Source of the DNA: Pusillimonas sp. TS35
GTDB taxonomy: Bacteria; Pseudomonadota; Gammaproteobacteria; Burkholderiales; Burkholderiaceae_B
DNA length: 64,000 bases
Reading direction: 5' to 3'
Assembly (NCBI RefSeq): GCF_009857885.1
Contig: NZ_WWER01000006.1
Span: 124,001 to 188,000 of the forward strand
Shown: in pieces, positions 16,732 to 25,537 of the stretch
Position numbering within the stretch: position 1 is the stretch's first letter
Layout: every line of letters starts with the position of its first letter
Notes under the pieces: model-generated
Database searches by the model: none
What the model saw: only the letters and a program-made list of their open reading frames with translations
What the model was told of the DNA's origin: nothing
Translations under genes and position numbers: made by a program

Positions 16732-18415
16732 TACCGTCAATTCATCGAGCCTCGAGTTGTCGACGCTCAACCCTGTGGATTATGCGGTGATCAGCCAGGG
16801 GCTGATCGCGGCCGCGCGGGAAATGGGCGTCAAGCTGATTCGTTCCGCCTACTCCACAATCATCCGCGAGGCCGCCGACGCCTCCGCTGCGCTGTTCGAC
16901 CGCCATGGCAATGTGGTGGCGCAGGCTGAGCTTATCCCCATGCAGCTCGGGCCAATGTCAGAGATATTCCGGGCCTGCGCCGCGGCCGATTCAGTGGAAA
17001 CTTTGCAGGACGGGGATTTCTACATCACCAACGATCCCTATTCGGGCGGCCAGCATCTGCAAGACGTGTTTATTTACTCGCCGATCTTCCACGAAGGCGA
17101 GCTGATTGGCTTCGCAGGCACCGTGGCGCACCACCTCGATCTGGGTGGCGGAAACCCCGGGCTGACGACCGAAGCGGTGGATGTGCACGCGGAGGGCCTG
17201 ATCTTTCCGCCCACACGCTACAACCATGCGCGCGACTGGGAAGGGCGAGGCCCGCTCAAACGCTTGGTGGCCGCCAATATCCGAGTGCCGGGCCAAACCA
17301 TCGGCGACTTTGATGCACAGTTCGCCGCTAATTCCGTGGGCGCCGAACGCATGCGCCAATTGTGCCGCAAGTACGGTTCACAAGCCCTTCAAGCCGCCAT
17401 GACCGAGCTTGTTGATTATTCCGAGCGCCGTTTCAGGAAGGCGCTGTCGCAGCTGGCCGATGGTGTGTATTACGGCGAAGATGCGGTCGATGACGACGGC
17501 ATCACCGATGAACCGCTGGTGGTCAAGGTTACGGTGAAGGTTGAGGGCGACAGTATAGACATCGACTTCGACGGCACATGCCCACAGGTCTCACGAAATC
17601 TGAATTGCCCGTTCTCGTCCACCATCTCGGCCGCGTTGTCGGCGGTAAAGTCGGCGCTGACCAGCCCCGATATCCCATTCAACGAAGGCTTGAAGCGGCC
17701 GGTGCGCATTCGCGCGCCCAAGGGCTCACTCGTCAATCCCAATTATCCGGCGCCGGTGCGCGCGCGCATGGAGGCGGGCTATCGCTGCTTCAACGCGGTG
17801 CTCAAGGCACTGGCACACGTGGCGCCTGATCGCGTGATTGCGGGTGGCAACGATGCCACGCTGGTCACGTCGCTGTCGCGCCAGGAAGGCGGTAAATACA
17901 AGGTGTACCTGGAGGTGTATGGCGGTGGATTTGGTGCATCGCCGCGCACTGATGGCTGTGACGCGGTGGATTCGCCGTTGTCCAACTGCACCAATACGCC
18001 GGTCGAGGCGACGGACATGGACTTCGATCACTTTCGCATCATCGGCTACGGCCTGCGGCAGGATTCGGCGGGTGGCGGGCGGCACCGTGGCGGCCTGGGG
18101 TTCTATCGCAGTTTCGAGATACTGAAGGATGACGTCAACTTCGCCATGTATGCCGACCGCTTTCGCGTCGCACCCTACGGCTTGTTTGGGGGCAAAGATG
18201 GCAGCCCGGGATCGGGCGAAATCCTGCGCGACGGCAAGATCATTCCGATTGGCAGCAAGGACAGCAGGCAGTTGCGCAAGGGCGATGTGGTAACCATCTA
18301 TACAGCGGGTGGCGGTGGGTATGGTCCGCCGGAAGAGCGCAAGCGCGCGGATATTGATTACGACATTCGCCATGGCTACGTGTCGGAGAAGGCATCGAAA
18401 GCCCTTTACGGCTGA
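16724..18415 (+). CDS. hyuB: Hydantoinase B / 5-oxoprolinase-type subunit B
   Basis: A 563-residue partner of HyuA. The N-terminus contains YAVISQGLIAAAREMGVKLI, then STIIREAADASAALFDRHG and DFYITNDPYSGGQHLQDVF, all typical of the B subunit. The C-terminus has TAGGGGYGPPEERK. The start overlaps the end of hyuA by 8 bp and the stop lies 9 bp before the TRAP small permease gene, so the three are translated from one message. Substrate identity (oxoproline, hydantoin or other cyclic amide) is not decidable from sequence. Confidence 0.9.
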   Translation: MPDTVNSSSLELSTLNPVDYAVISQGLIAAAREMGVKLIRSAYSTIIREAADASAALFDRHGNVVAQAELIPMQLGPMSEIFRACAAADSVETLQDGDFYITNDPYSGGQHLQDVFIYSPIFHEGELIGFAGTVAHHLDLGGGNPGLTTEAVDVHAEGLIFPPTRYNHARDWEGRGPLKRLVAANIRVPGQTIGDFDAQFAANSVGAERMRQLCRKYGSQALQAAMTELVDYSERRFRKALSQLADGVYYGEDAVDDDGITDEPLVVKVTVKVEGDSIDIDFDGTCPQVSRNLNCPFSSTISAALSAVKSALTSPDIPFNEGLKRPVRIRAPKGSLVNPNYPAPVRARMEAGYRCFNAVLKALAHVAPDRVIAGGNDATLVTSLSRQEGGKYKVYLEVYGGGFGASPRTDGCDAVDSPLSNCTNTPVEATDMDFDHFRIIGYGLRQDSAGGGRHRGGLGFYRSFEILKDDVNFAMYADRFRVAPYGLFGGKDGSPGSGEILRDGKIIPIGSKDSRQLRKGDVVTIYTAGGGGYGPPEERKRADIDYDIRHGYVSEKASKALYG

Positions 18416-18424
18416 GGAGCGCGT

Positions 18425-18952
18425 ATGTATCGCATCGAAAAAGTGGTCCGGGGTTTTGCCTGTGCGCTGACATTCATTGCGGGCGTCAGTCTCATGCTGA
18501 TGATGCTGCAGACGGTCACGGATGTCGTGCTCAATAATTTCGCCGGCGCGCCCATCGAAGGAAACCTGGAGATTATTTCCGCCTATCACATGGTCCTTGT
18601 GGTGTTCCTGCCGCTGGCCTATGTAGAGTTGCGCCACGAGCATATCAACGCAGATCTCTTTGTGCGGCTGATGCCGCGCAAGGCGCAGCGCATCATCTAT
18701 GTGTTCGGCTCGCTGGTCTCGGTGGCGTTTTTTGGCGTGCTGGGTTGGCAAACTCTGCTTGATGCGATCAGTTCCTACGAGATCAACGAGGTGATCATGG
18801 GTTCGGTCTATGTACTGGTCTGGCCGTCCAAGTTCTCGCTGCCGATCGGTTTCCTGGCCATCGTGCTGGTCCTGCTGCTGCATATCTGGAAGACCATCGT
18901 CGATCCGGATTTCGAGCCTGTGCCGGAAAGCCCTGAAGCAGAAGGCATCTGA
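18425..18952 (+). CDS. TRAP transporter small permease (DctQ family)
   Basis: A 175-residue protein with four transmembrane helices. The DctQ pattern is visible: a first helix (ALTFIAGVSLMLMMLQTV), AYVELRHEHINADLFVRLMP between helices two and three, and a C-terminal helix (FSLPIGFLAIVLVLLLHIW). It forms the small membrane subunit with the next gene. GAGGAG just before the ATG is the ribosome site. Confidence 0.88.
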   Translation: MYRIEKVVRGFACALTFIAGVSLMLMMLQTVTDVVLNNFAGAPIEGNLEIISAYHMVLVVFLPLAYVELRHEHINADLFVRLMPRKAQRIIYVFGSLVSVAFFGVLGWQTLLDAISSYEINEVIMGSVYVLVWPSKFSLPIGFLAIVLVLLLHIWKTIVDPDFEPVPESPEAEGI

Positions 18953-19009
18953 GACGCTGAGGCGTCCAGACGCTGAGACTCCGCGAAGAAACAAGCACGG
19001 ATAACAAGC

Positions 19010-20317
19010 ATGGATAATGTGACGATTGGTTTTATCGGCCTGACGGCAGGGCTGATATTGGTGGGCCTCAGAGTCCCGATCGGGGTGGCGCTGGGATCGG
19101 TGTCCTTCATCGGCATTGCGGCGATCCTTAACATGAAGGCCGCCTGGGGCATGGTGACGGCGGTACCGTTCAACTTCGTGGGCGACTGGAACCTCACGGC
19201 CATTCCCATGTTTCTGCTCATGGGCTACGTCGCGGGCTCGACGGGGTTGTCCAAGGGGCTGTTCGAGGCGGCGCGCATTTTTCTGTCGCGTCTGCCAGGT
19301 GGCCTGGCGGTGGCCAGTGTAGGAGCCTGTGGTTTGCTCTCCGCCGCCTCGGGCTCAAGCGTAGCGGTGTCGGCTGCATTTGCGCGCATAGCCACACCAG
19401 AGATGCTGCGCTATCGCTATGACCCGGGCCTGGCGAGCGGGGTCATTGCATCGGCGGGTACGTTGGGTTCGCTGATTCCACCTAGTATTCTGATGATTCT
19501 GTATGGCTATGTGGCCGAGGTCTCGGTGGCCAAGATATTCATGGCCGGCTTCCTCCCCGGCCTGGTGTCGGCACTGATGTTCGCGTTCATGATCATCATC
19601 CGCGTCAAACTCAAGCCTTCGCTGGCGCCGCCAGTCGGGGAGCGCTTCACGCGGGCTCAAAAGGTTGCAGCAATCAAGAATGTATGGCCGCTGCCGGTCC
19701 TCATCATAGGCGTGCTGGTTGGCATTTTCGTGGGAGTGTTCACGCCGACCGAGGCCGGTGCGGTTGGTGCGGCGCTCTCGATCGTTCTCGCTATTGTTCG
19801 GCGTTCGCTCACGTGGGAGAACCTGCGCAAATCCGTGGTGCTCACGCTGGGCGGCACGGCGGGCATTTTCATGGTGGTGATCGGCACCGTGCTGTTGGGC
19901 CGTTTTATGGTGCTGAGCGGCGTGCCCACGTTTATCACTACATGGTTCATGGATTTTGGCAGCAGCCAGTTGGCGGTGGTGCTGGCGGTGGCCGCGCTAT
20001 ATCTGATCCTGGGTTGCTTTCTTGATTCGATTGGCCTGTTGCTGCTCACGCTGCCGATTGTGCTGCCGCTGGCGCGCGAGTCCGGCATGGATTTGATCTG
20101 GTTCGGCATTATCCTCGTGAAGCTGCTCGAACTGGGGCTGGTGACGCCGCCCGTCGGCCTGAATGTCTATGTGACCAAGAGCGCCTTGGGCAACTTGGTC
20201 AGCCTGACGACGATATTCAAGGGGGTTGGCTGGTTTGTGGTGACAGACTTGCTGACGCTTGCCATCCTGGTGGCATTCCCGTGGATATCCCTCGTTCTGC
20301 CATCCATGATGCAGTAG
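19010..20317 (+). CDS. TRAP transporter large permease (DctM family)
   Basis: A 435-residue protein with about twelve transmembrane segments, the sodium- or proton-coupled channel subunit of the TRAP importer. Typical DctM features are IPMFLLMGYVAGSTGLSKGL, GLLSAASGSSVAVSAAFARI, SAGTLGSLIPPSILMILYGY and the repeat-related SIGLLLLTLPIVLPLA. The 57-bp gap after dctQ contains small GACGCTGAG repeats. The regulator gene follows 37 bp downstream. Confidence 0.92.
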   Translation: MDNVTIGFIGLTAGLILVGLRVPIGVALGSVSFIGIAAILNMKAAWGMVTAVPFNFVGDWNLTAIPMFLLMGYVAGSTGLSKGLFEAARIFLSRLPGGLAVASVGACGLLSAASGSSVAVSAAFARIATPEMLRYRYDPGLASGVIASAGTLGSLIPPSILMILYGYVAEVSVAKIFMAGFLPGLVSALMFAFMIIIRVKLKPSLAPPVGERFTRAQKVAAIKNVWPLPVLIIGVLVGIFVGVFTPTEAGAVGAALSIVLAIVRRSLTWENLRKSVVLTLGGTAGIFMVVIGTVLLGRFMVLSGVPTFITTWFMDFGSSQLAVVLAVAALYLILGCFLDSIGLLLLTLPIVLPLARESGMDLIWFGIILVKLLELGLVTPPVGLNVYVTKSALGNLVSLTTIFKGVGWFVVTDLLTLAILVAFPWISLVLPSMMQ

Positions 20318-20354
20318 CATCGTAAAGTAGCCTGTAGCGGAAAGGAGGATGTGG

Positions 20355-21005
20355 GTGACTGCCTACAAAAATGAAGGTACCTCGCGGCGCGAAGACATGC
20401 ACGGAAGCGATGTGGATGCCGCATACATGGATATGACATGGACAGAAAGCATCGGCCAGAAGTTGCGCCAACGGCGCAAGGTGAAGCGCATGTCGCTCAA
20501 GGATGTCGCGGGTAAGGCGGGTCTGTCCATTGGCCTGCTCAGCCAGATCGAGCGCGGTGTATCCACACCTTCGCTGCGCTCATTGAATCAGGTCTGCCAG
20601 GCGTTGGCGATGCCGGTGTCGTGGCTGTTTGACCGCAATCAGTCCGGTATAGGTGCGGCGGCCGAATCCATTGTGGTAAGGCTGTCGCAGCGCCGGCGTA
20701 TGGATTTGGGCGCTGGCGGCATGATCAAGGAGATTCTCTCTCCCGATGCGGTCAATGGCATCCAACTGATGCGGTTTGTCATTCATCCCGGTGGCAAGTC
20801 GGGCAACAGTCCGGCCCAGCACCCCACCGGCGCCAAGTGCGGTACCGTTCTGGCAGGCTGCCTGGGGCTGGAGGTGAACGGTCACGAGTACGTCATCAAA
20901 CAATTCGATTCGTTTGCGTTCAAGGCAAGCGAGCAATACCGTTTCTGGGCGATCGGCGACAGCGACTGCGAGGTCATTTGGGCGACGACGCCTGCCTTGT
21001 ACTGA
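20355..21005 (+). CDS. XRE-family regulator with C-terminal cupin (PuuR-like)
   Basis: A 216-residue transcription factor. A lambda-repressor-type helix-turn-helix lies near residues 35-95 (IGQKLRQRRKVKRMSLKDVA, GLSIGLLSQIERGVSTPSL), and a small cupin ligand domain follows (RFVIHPGGKSG, HEYVIKQFDSFAFKASEQY). AAGGAGG at 20342-20348 places a GTG start at 20355; the ATG at 20349 is too close to it. Relatives include PuuR, repressor of putrescine degradation, which fits the neighbouring gamma-glutamyltransferase and PuuB-like oxidase. It probably senses the substrate or a product of this operon. Confidence 0.87.
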   Translation: MTAYKNEGTSRREDMHGSDVDAAYMDMTWTESIGQKLRQRRKVKRMSLKDVAGKAGLSIGLLSQIERGVSTPSLRSLNQVCQALAMPVSWLFDRNQSGIGAAAESIVVRLSQRRRMDLGAGGMIKEILSPDAVNGIQLMRFVIHPGGKSGNSPAQHPTGAKCGTVLAGCLGLEVNGHEYVIKQFDSFAFKASEQYRFWAIGDSDCEVIWATTPALY

Positions 21006-21059
21006 AACCGTGGCTGTCCGTGCTTGCTGGCGCAGGTGGCCGATGATGAAGAGGGGCGG

Positions 21060-22832
21060 ATGAAATCCAGGCAAGTCATCACAAGAACCGCCGCGTACGG
21101 CACGCGGGGCGCAATTGCCACCGCGCGAGAGCTCAGTGCGGCCGCAGCCGCTGGCATGCTGGCAGCGGGTGGAAACGCTATGGATGCGGCGGTGGCGGCA
21201 GCGTTTGTCGCCGGCGTCATCGAGCCTATGGAAACCACGCTGGCAGGCTCGGGGTTTCTACTGGTCGGGCTGCCGGACGGCGCCGCGCACAGCGTTGAGT
21301 TCGGCCCGCGCGCTCCAATGGCTGCCCGCCCCGGTATGTTCACGATCGATGAGAATCGTGTGGTGGACCTCGGTCTGGGTGTGTCGGTGGTGGTGGGCGA
21401 TGAGAACATCCAGGGCGCTCGTTCGGCGGGCGTGCCCGCCACAATAGCTGGCTTGATCCGCGCGCATGATTGCTTCGGCAAGCTGCCGCTGAAGACGGTA
21501 ATGGGCCCCGCGATCGCAGCTGCATTCGACGGTTTCGCGGCCGACTCCTACTTTGCGCTGGAAGCACTTGAACATATCGATGTGCTCCGGCGCGACCCAG
21601 GCGCTGCTGCCTTGTTCTTGCCGGGAGGCCTGCCCCCCGCCAGCGCCCACCTCGGGCGCGCCACGCTGGGTGTGCCCGCACTCATCCGCCAGGCGGCGCT
21701 GGGAAAAACCCTGGAACAGATCGCCGAGCAGGGTGCCGCAGCGTTCTATGGGGGCGAGCTGGGCGACGCGTTTCTGCAATCGCATCGGGAACGCGGCGGC
21801 ATTCTTGCGCGCGAAGATCTGCTGGCAGTGAACCCGGTGATCGCAAGCCCGCGGCGTCTGCGTCTGCGCGATTGCGAAGTCCTGGCGCCCTGCGCCCCCT
21901 GCGGTGCGCTGACTGAACTGCAGATACTCAACACTTGGCAAGCTTTGTTCCCCGAAGTGCCACGCGGCGGCGACGAAACCGGGCGGCTTGATATGTTAGC
22001 GCAGGCAAGCTGGCATGCTTTTGCCGATCGCTACCATTGGCTGGGTGATCCAGATTTCGTACCGGTGCCCGAGGCAGCGCTGTTGTCCGATGCCTATGCA
22101 CGGGAGCTGGCGGCGTTGATTCGTGCCGGTGCCGTGCCGCCGCGCAGTGCGGGCAGCGGCGAAATGCCCTGGAATTATTTCGCTCGTAAGCCTGCCCATG
22201 ATCCCTGGCGGTACGACGACTGTGGCCGCGATGGGGTGGTGTGGTCGCCGGAAGGCGCCACCACACCGCCTGCGGGTACCACGCATATCTCGGTAGCCGA
22301 TACGTCGGGCATGTGTGTTGCCATTACGCATACCGCCGCTAACCACTGCGGCGCCAAGGTGGTCTGCGAACGCACAGGCCTGCTTTTCGATGCTGCCATG
22401 GGCTGGTTCAACGCACGGCAGGGCGCCGCCAATAGCATCGAGGGCGGCAAGCGGCCGCTTGCGAACATGGGGCCGGTGCTGCTGATGCGCGGAGGGCGGC
22501 CGCTGGCGGCTGTTGGCGCACCTGGCGGACGGCGAATCATCAACGCTGTGGTACAGGTTGTGCTCAACCTCGTTGAACGCGGCATGACACCGGATGAGGC
22601 CCTGCAGGCGCCGCGCATCGACGCCAGCGGCAATACGCTGCTGGCGTCTGAACGCTTGGAGCAGGCCATTTTGCCTCTGCGCAGCCAATACGGAAACGCC
22701 GCCCTGGTGTCTGAGCAGCATGAAGGCTACGGCTACGAGCTGGCGCGCCCAATTATCGCAGTACTGGACGGTGGCGTGGCCTATGCCGCCGCGGATCCTT
22801 TCAGCAGGGGCTACGCCCAGGGAATCTCATGA
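21060..22832 (+). CDS. Gamma-glutamyltransferase-family N-terminal-nucleophile hydrolase
   Basis: A 590-residue Ntn hydrolase. The large-subunit part has AAGMLAAGGNAMDAAVAAAF and ETTLAGSGFLLVG. The processing/catalytic Thr is expected at position 407 in PAGTTHISVADTSG, and the small-subunit part has KRPLANMGPVLLMRGG and GAPGGRRIINAVVQ. No signal peptide is visible, unlike periplasmic Ggt, suggesting a cytoplasmic enzyme cleaving gamma-glutamyl or similar amide bonds after import. GAGGGG before the ATG at 21060 decides the start. The stop overlaps the next start by 4 bp (ATGA). Confidence 0.85.
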   Translation: MKSRQVITRTAAYGTRGAIATARELSAAAAAGMLAAGGNAMDAAVAAAFVAGVIEPMETTLAGSGFLLVGLPDGAAHSVEFGPRAPMAARPGMFTIDENRVVDLGLGVSVVVGDENIQGARSAGVPATIAGLIRAHDCFGKLPLKTVMGPAIAAAFDGFAADSYFALEALEHIDVLRRDPGAAALFLPGGLPPASAHLGRATLGVPALIRQAALGKTLEQIAEQGAAAFYGGELGDAFLQSHRERGGILAREDLLAVNPVIASPRRLRLRDCEVLAPCAPCGALTELQILNTWQALFPEVPRGGDETGRLDMLAQASWHAFADRYHWLGDPDFVPVPEAALLSDAYARELAALIRAGAVPPRSAGSGEMPWNYFARKPAHDPWRYDDCGRDGVVWSPEGATTPPAGTTHISVADTSGMCVAITHTAANHCGAKVVCERTGLLFDAAMGWFNARQGAANSIEGGKRPLANMGPVLLMRGGRPLAAVGAPGGRRIINAVVQVVLNLVERGMTPDEALQAPRIDASGNTLLASERLEQAILPLRSQYGNAALVSEQHEGYGYELARPIIAVLDGGVAYAAADPFSRGYAQGIS

Positions 22833-24121
22833 AGCAAGCGTATTCGGATCGGCCTTTTCCGCCATCCCTTTGGCAGGCTACCGCCTGCGCCGCGCCGGAT
22901 ACGCCCGCGCTTGCCGATAGTGGGCAGGCCGATGTGGTGATCGTGGGCGCGGGCTTTACGGGGCTGTCGGCAGCGCTGCATCTGGCGGAGCAGGGCGTGG
23001 ATGTGGCGGTGTTGGAAACGGCGCAGCCAGGCTGGGGTGCGTCAGGCCGCAACGGAGGCCAGGTTATTCCGGGCTTGAAGTACGACCCCGATGAACTGCT
23101 GCGCAGGTTCGGCGCCGAGCGCGGTGAGGCGATGACTGCAATGGCTGGCTCTGCGGCCGATCTGGTTTTCGACCTCATCGATAAGTATCGGATGCGGTGT
23201 GACCCGGTGCGCAAGGGCTGGATACAGACGGCGCATTCGGCGCAGATGCTGCGCACGGTGACACAGCGGGCGGAGCAATGGGCGCGGCGGGGCGCACCGG
23301 TCGAGATACTGGAAGGCAAAGATGTGGCGGCTCGCATTGGCGGCGGTCGTTTCACAGGCGGCTGGATCGACCATCGCGCTGGGAGTGTGCAGCCCTTGGG
23401 CTATACGCGGGGGTTGGCGCATGCGGCGCTGGCGCAGGGGGCCCGTATTCACGGCAACACCCGTGTGACCAGCCTCAAAAGGGCAGCGGATCGCTGGCGG
23501 GTGGGAACAGAGCGTGGCCATAGCCTGACTGCTTCGCATGTTCTGATCGCAACGAATGGCTACACCGATGGCTTATGGCCGGGGCTACGGCGCACCGTCC
23601 TGGCCGCACAGAGTTTTCTGGTGGCGACACGCCCCTTGCACGGCAGCGAAGACACGATATTGCCTGGCCGGGAGGTCACCTCGGATTCGCGGCGTCTGTT
23701 GGTTTATTTCAGGCGCGATGCAGACGGCCGCTTGGTGCTCGGCGGCCGAGGGCCGTTCGACATGCCGCATGCGGCATCCGAGTGGGCGCATATCGAGCGG
23801 GCGGTAACACTGATGTTTCCGCGCCTGAAGGGCATCGAATACGAATACCGATGGCAGGGCAGGCTGGCAGTGACGGCGGATTTCATGCCCCATGTGCATG
23901 AGCCCGCGCCTGGCCTGAGTATCGTCCTGGGCTATAACGGCCGCGGCATCGCAATGGCAACCATGATGGGCAAAATGATTGCCGGCCGTATCCGGCAGGG
24001 ACGGGCCGGTGACTTTCCGTATCCCGTTACACCCATCAGCCCGATCCCCCTGCATGGCCTGCAACGGTGGTACATGGCCGCGGGCGTGGCTTGGTACCGA
24101 TTGCTGGACGCGCTGTCCTGA
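22829..24121 (+). CDS. FAD-dependent amine oxidase (DadA/PuuB-like)
   Basis: A 430-residue flavoprotein of the D-amino-acid oxidase family. The Rossmann FAD motif VVIVGAGFTGLSAALHLAE is near residues 33-51, then GWGASGRNGGQVIPG, a key motif of gamma-glutamylputrescine oxidase and related enzymes, and near the C-terminus LGYNGRGIAMATMMGKMI. It would oxidise an amine or imino acid to an aldehyde or imine. Coupling to the transferase gene (ATGA overlap) suggests the oxidase acts on a product or a gamma-glutamylated form of the imported compound. It is the last gene of the operon. Confidence 0.87.
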   Translation: MKQAYSDRPFPPSLWQATACAAPDTPALADSGQADVVIVGAGFTGLSAALHLAEQGVDVAVLETAQPGWGASGRNGGQVIPGLKYDPDELLRRFGAERGEAMTAMAGSAADLVFDLIDKYRMRCDPVRKGWIQTAHSAQMLRTVTQRAEQWARRGAPVEILEGKDVAARIGGGRFTGGWIDHRAGSVQPLGYTRGLAHAALAQGARIHGNTRVTSLKRAADRWRVGTERGHSLTASHVLIATNGYTDGLWPGLRRTVLAAQSFLVATRPLHGSEDTILPGREVTSDSRRLLVYFRRDADGRLVLGGRGPFDMPHAASEWAHIERAVTLMFPRLKGIEYEYRWQGRLAVTADFMPHVHEPAPGLSIVLGYNGRGIAMATMMGKMIAGRIRQGRAGDFPYPVTPISPIPLHGLQRWYMAAGVAWYRLLDALS

Positions 24122-24152
24122 TCCGGCCCGCGCGTGCGGGCCGGTTGGGGCG

Positions 24153-25151
24153 TCAGGCCACGCCGGCCTGCTGCGCCTGACGGTCGGCGTGGTAGGACGA
24201 GCGCACCATGGCGCCAACCGCCGCATGGGTGAAGCCCATGGCATAGGCTTCGCGTTCGAGCATCTTGAACACGTCGGGGTGTGCATACCGCAGGACCGGC
24301 AGATGGTGCTCGGATGGCTGCAAATACTGACCAATGGTCAGCATGTCGACATTGTGGGCGCGCAGGTCGCGCATGACCTCGAGGATCTCTTCGTCGGTTT
24401 CGCCCAAGCCGATCATCAGGCCGGATTTGGTGGGCACCTCGGGCTGCAGTTTCTTGAACTCAGACAACAGCTTGAGCGAGTGCTGGTAATCGGCGCCTGG
24501 GCGAGCCTGCTTGTACAGGCGGGGCACGGTTTCGAGGTTGTGGTTCATGACATCGGGCGGCGCGGCGTCCAGGATGCCCAGTGCGCGGTCGAGGCGGCCA
24601 CGGAAGTCTGGCACCAGCACCTCGATGCGGGTGGAAGGCGAATGCTCGCGGACCTGGCGGATACAGTCGACAAAGTGTCCCGCGCCGCCATCGCGCAGGT
24701 CGTCGCGGTCGACCGACGTGATCACCACATATGACAGCTTCATGGCGGCGATGCTGCGCGCCAGATTGGCGGGCTCGTTGACGTCCAGTGGATCGGGGCG
24801 ACCATGGCCGACGTCACAGAAGGGGCAACGGCGCGTGCATTTGTCGCCCATGATCATGAACGTAGCCGTGCCATGGCCGAAACACTCGCCGATATTGGGG
24901 CAGGAGGCTTCTTCGCACACCGTATGCAGATTGTGCTCGCGCAGGATCTTTTTGATGTCGTAGAAGCGGGAGCCGGGGGCAGCCGCTTTGACGCGAATCC
25001 ATTCGGGCTTTTTCAGGCGCTCGGCCTGAACGACCTTGACGGGAATACGCGAGGTTTTGTCGGCCGACTTTTGTTTCTGGGTAGGATCGTAATCGGTGTT
25101 GCGCGGACGCACCGTGGGTTGGGAAACAGGCTGATCGACGGGTGTAGTCAT
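24153..25151 (-). CDS. lipA: Lipoyl synthase
   Basis: A 332-residue radical-SAM enzyme inserting two sulfurs into protein-bound octanoyl chains. The auxiliary [4Fe-4S] cysteines are C79, C84 and C90 ([12 protein letters not shown]). The radical-SAM cluster is C105, C109 and C112 (CTRRCPFC), and the C-terminal [10 protein letters not shown] is present. The ATG at 25151 starts the family N-terminus; the frame is open upstream but that part is not conserved. It is normally directly behind lipB; here it is inverted and separated by the TRAP/oxoprolinase block. Confidence 0.96.
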   Translation of the reverse strand: MTTPVDQPVSQPTVRPRNTDYDPTQKQKSADKTSRIPVKVVQAERLKKPEWIRVKAAAPGSRFYDIKKILREHNLHTVCEEASCPNIGECFGHGTATFMIMGDKCTRRCPFCDVGHGRPDPLDVNEPANLARSIAAMKLSYVVITSVDRDDLRDGGAGHFVDCIRQVREHSPSTRIEVLVPDFRGRLDRALGILDAAPPDVMNHNLETVPRLYKQARPGADYQHSLKLLSEFKKLQPEVPTKSGLMIGLGETDEEILEVMRDLRAHNVDMLTIGQYLQPSEHHLPVLRYAHPDVFKMLEREAYAMGFTHAAVGAMVRSSYHADRQAQQAGVA

Positions 25152-25537
25152 AAAAAGAGTTCCTGGCAAGGCGTCGGCCCCGCACGGCGGGCGCCGGCAT
25201 GCTTCACGCCGTGCGCCCCGGTAATAAGAAGAGACACTGCCTGGCCGGGGCCCGATCGGGGCGCGGCAGGCGGTTTCGGGCCGGCAGCACGCACCGCCGC
25301 CGCCCATACCGGGCGACCGAGGCCCTAGTGTAACGCCACGGCGCGGCGGATGCCCAATCGGCGCGGCGATATCGTCGTCTAGCCGAGACAGATCGCCCTG
25401 TTTGTTTTGCCGCAAAGACCCAGGCGCCAAAGTGGCGTTCAATAGTTGCAAGCGGCCCCAAAAGGGTCTTGGGGCGGCAGCCCGCCATTCCGGCCAACAC
25501 AAGGGGGCCGGCCATTAAGGTTCAGGTATTGCAAACC
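25152..25537. other. Divergent intergenic region lipA / nirV-like gene
   Basis: A 386-bp region without a gene. Just upstream of lipA, on its leader side, is a 9-bp inverted repeat (25181-25189 with 25207-25215). A short CGCCA-AAG-TGGCG palindrome lies at 25425-25437, about 100 bp before the nirV-like gene. No NnrR/FNR-type box is visible here. Confidence 0.55.

Noticed and set aside
25181-25215. Inverted repeat in the lipA leader as a riboswitch
   Set aside because: Only a single 9-bp stem with a 17-nt loop is visible and no known lipoate-related RNA motif is recognised.
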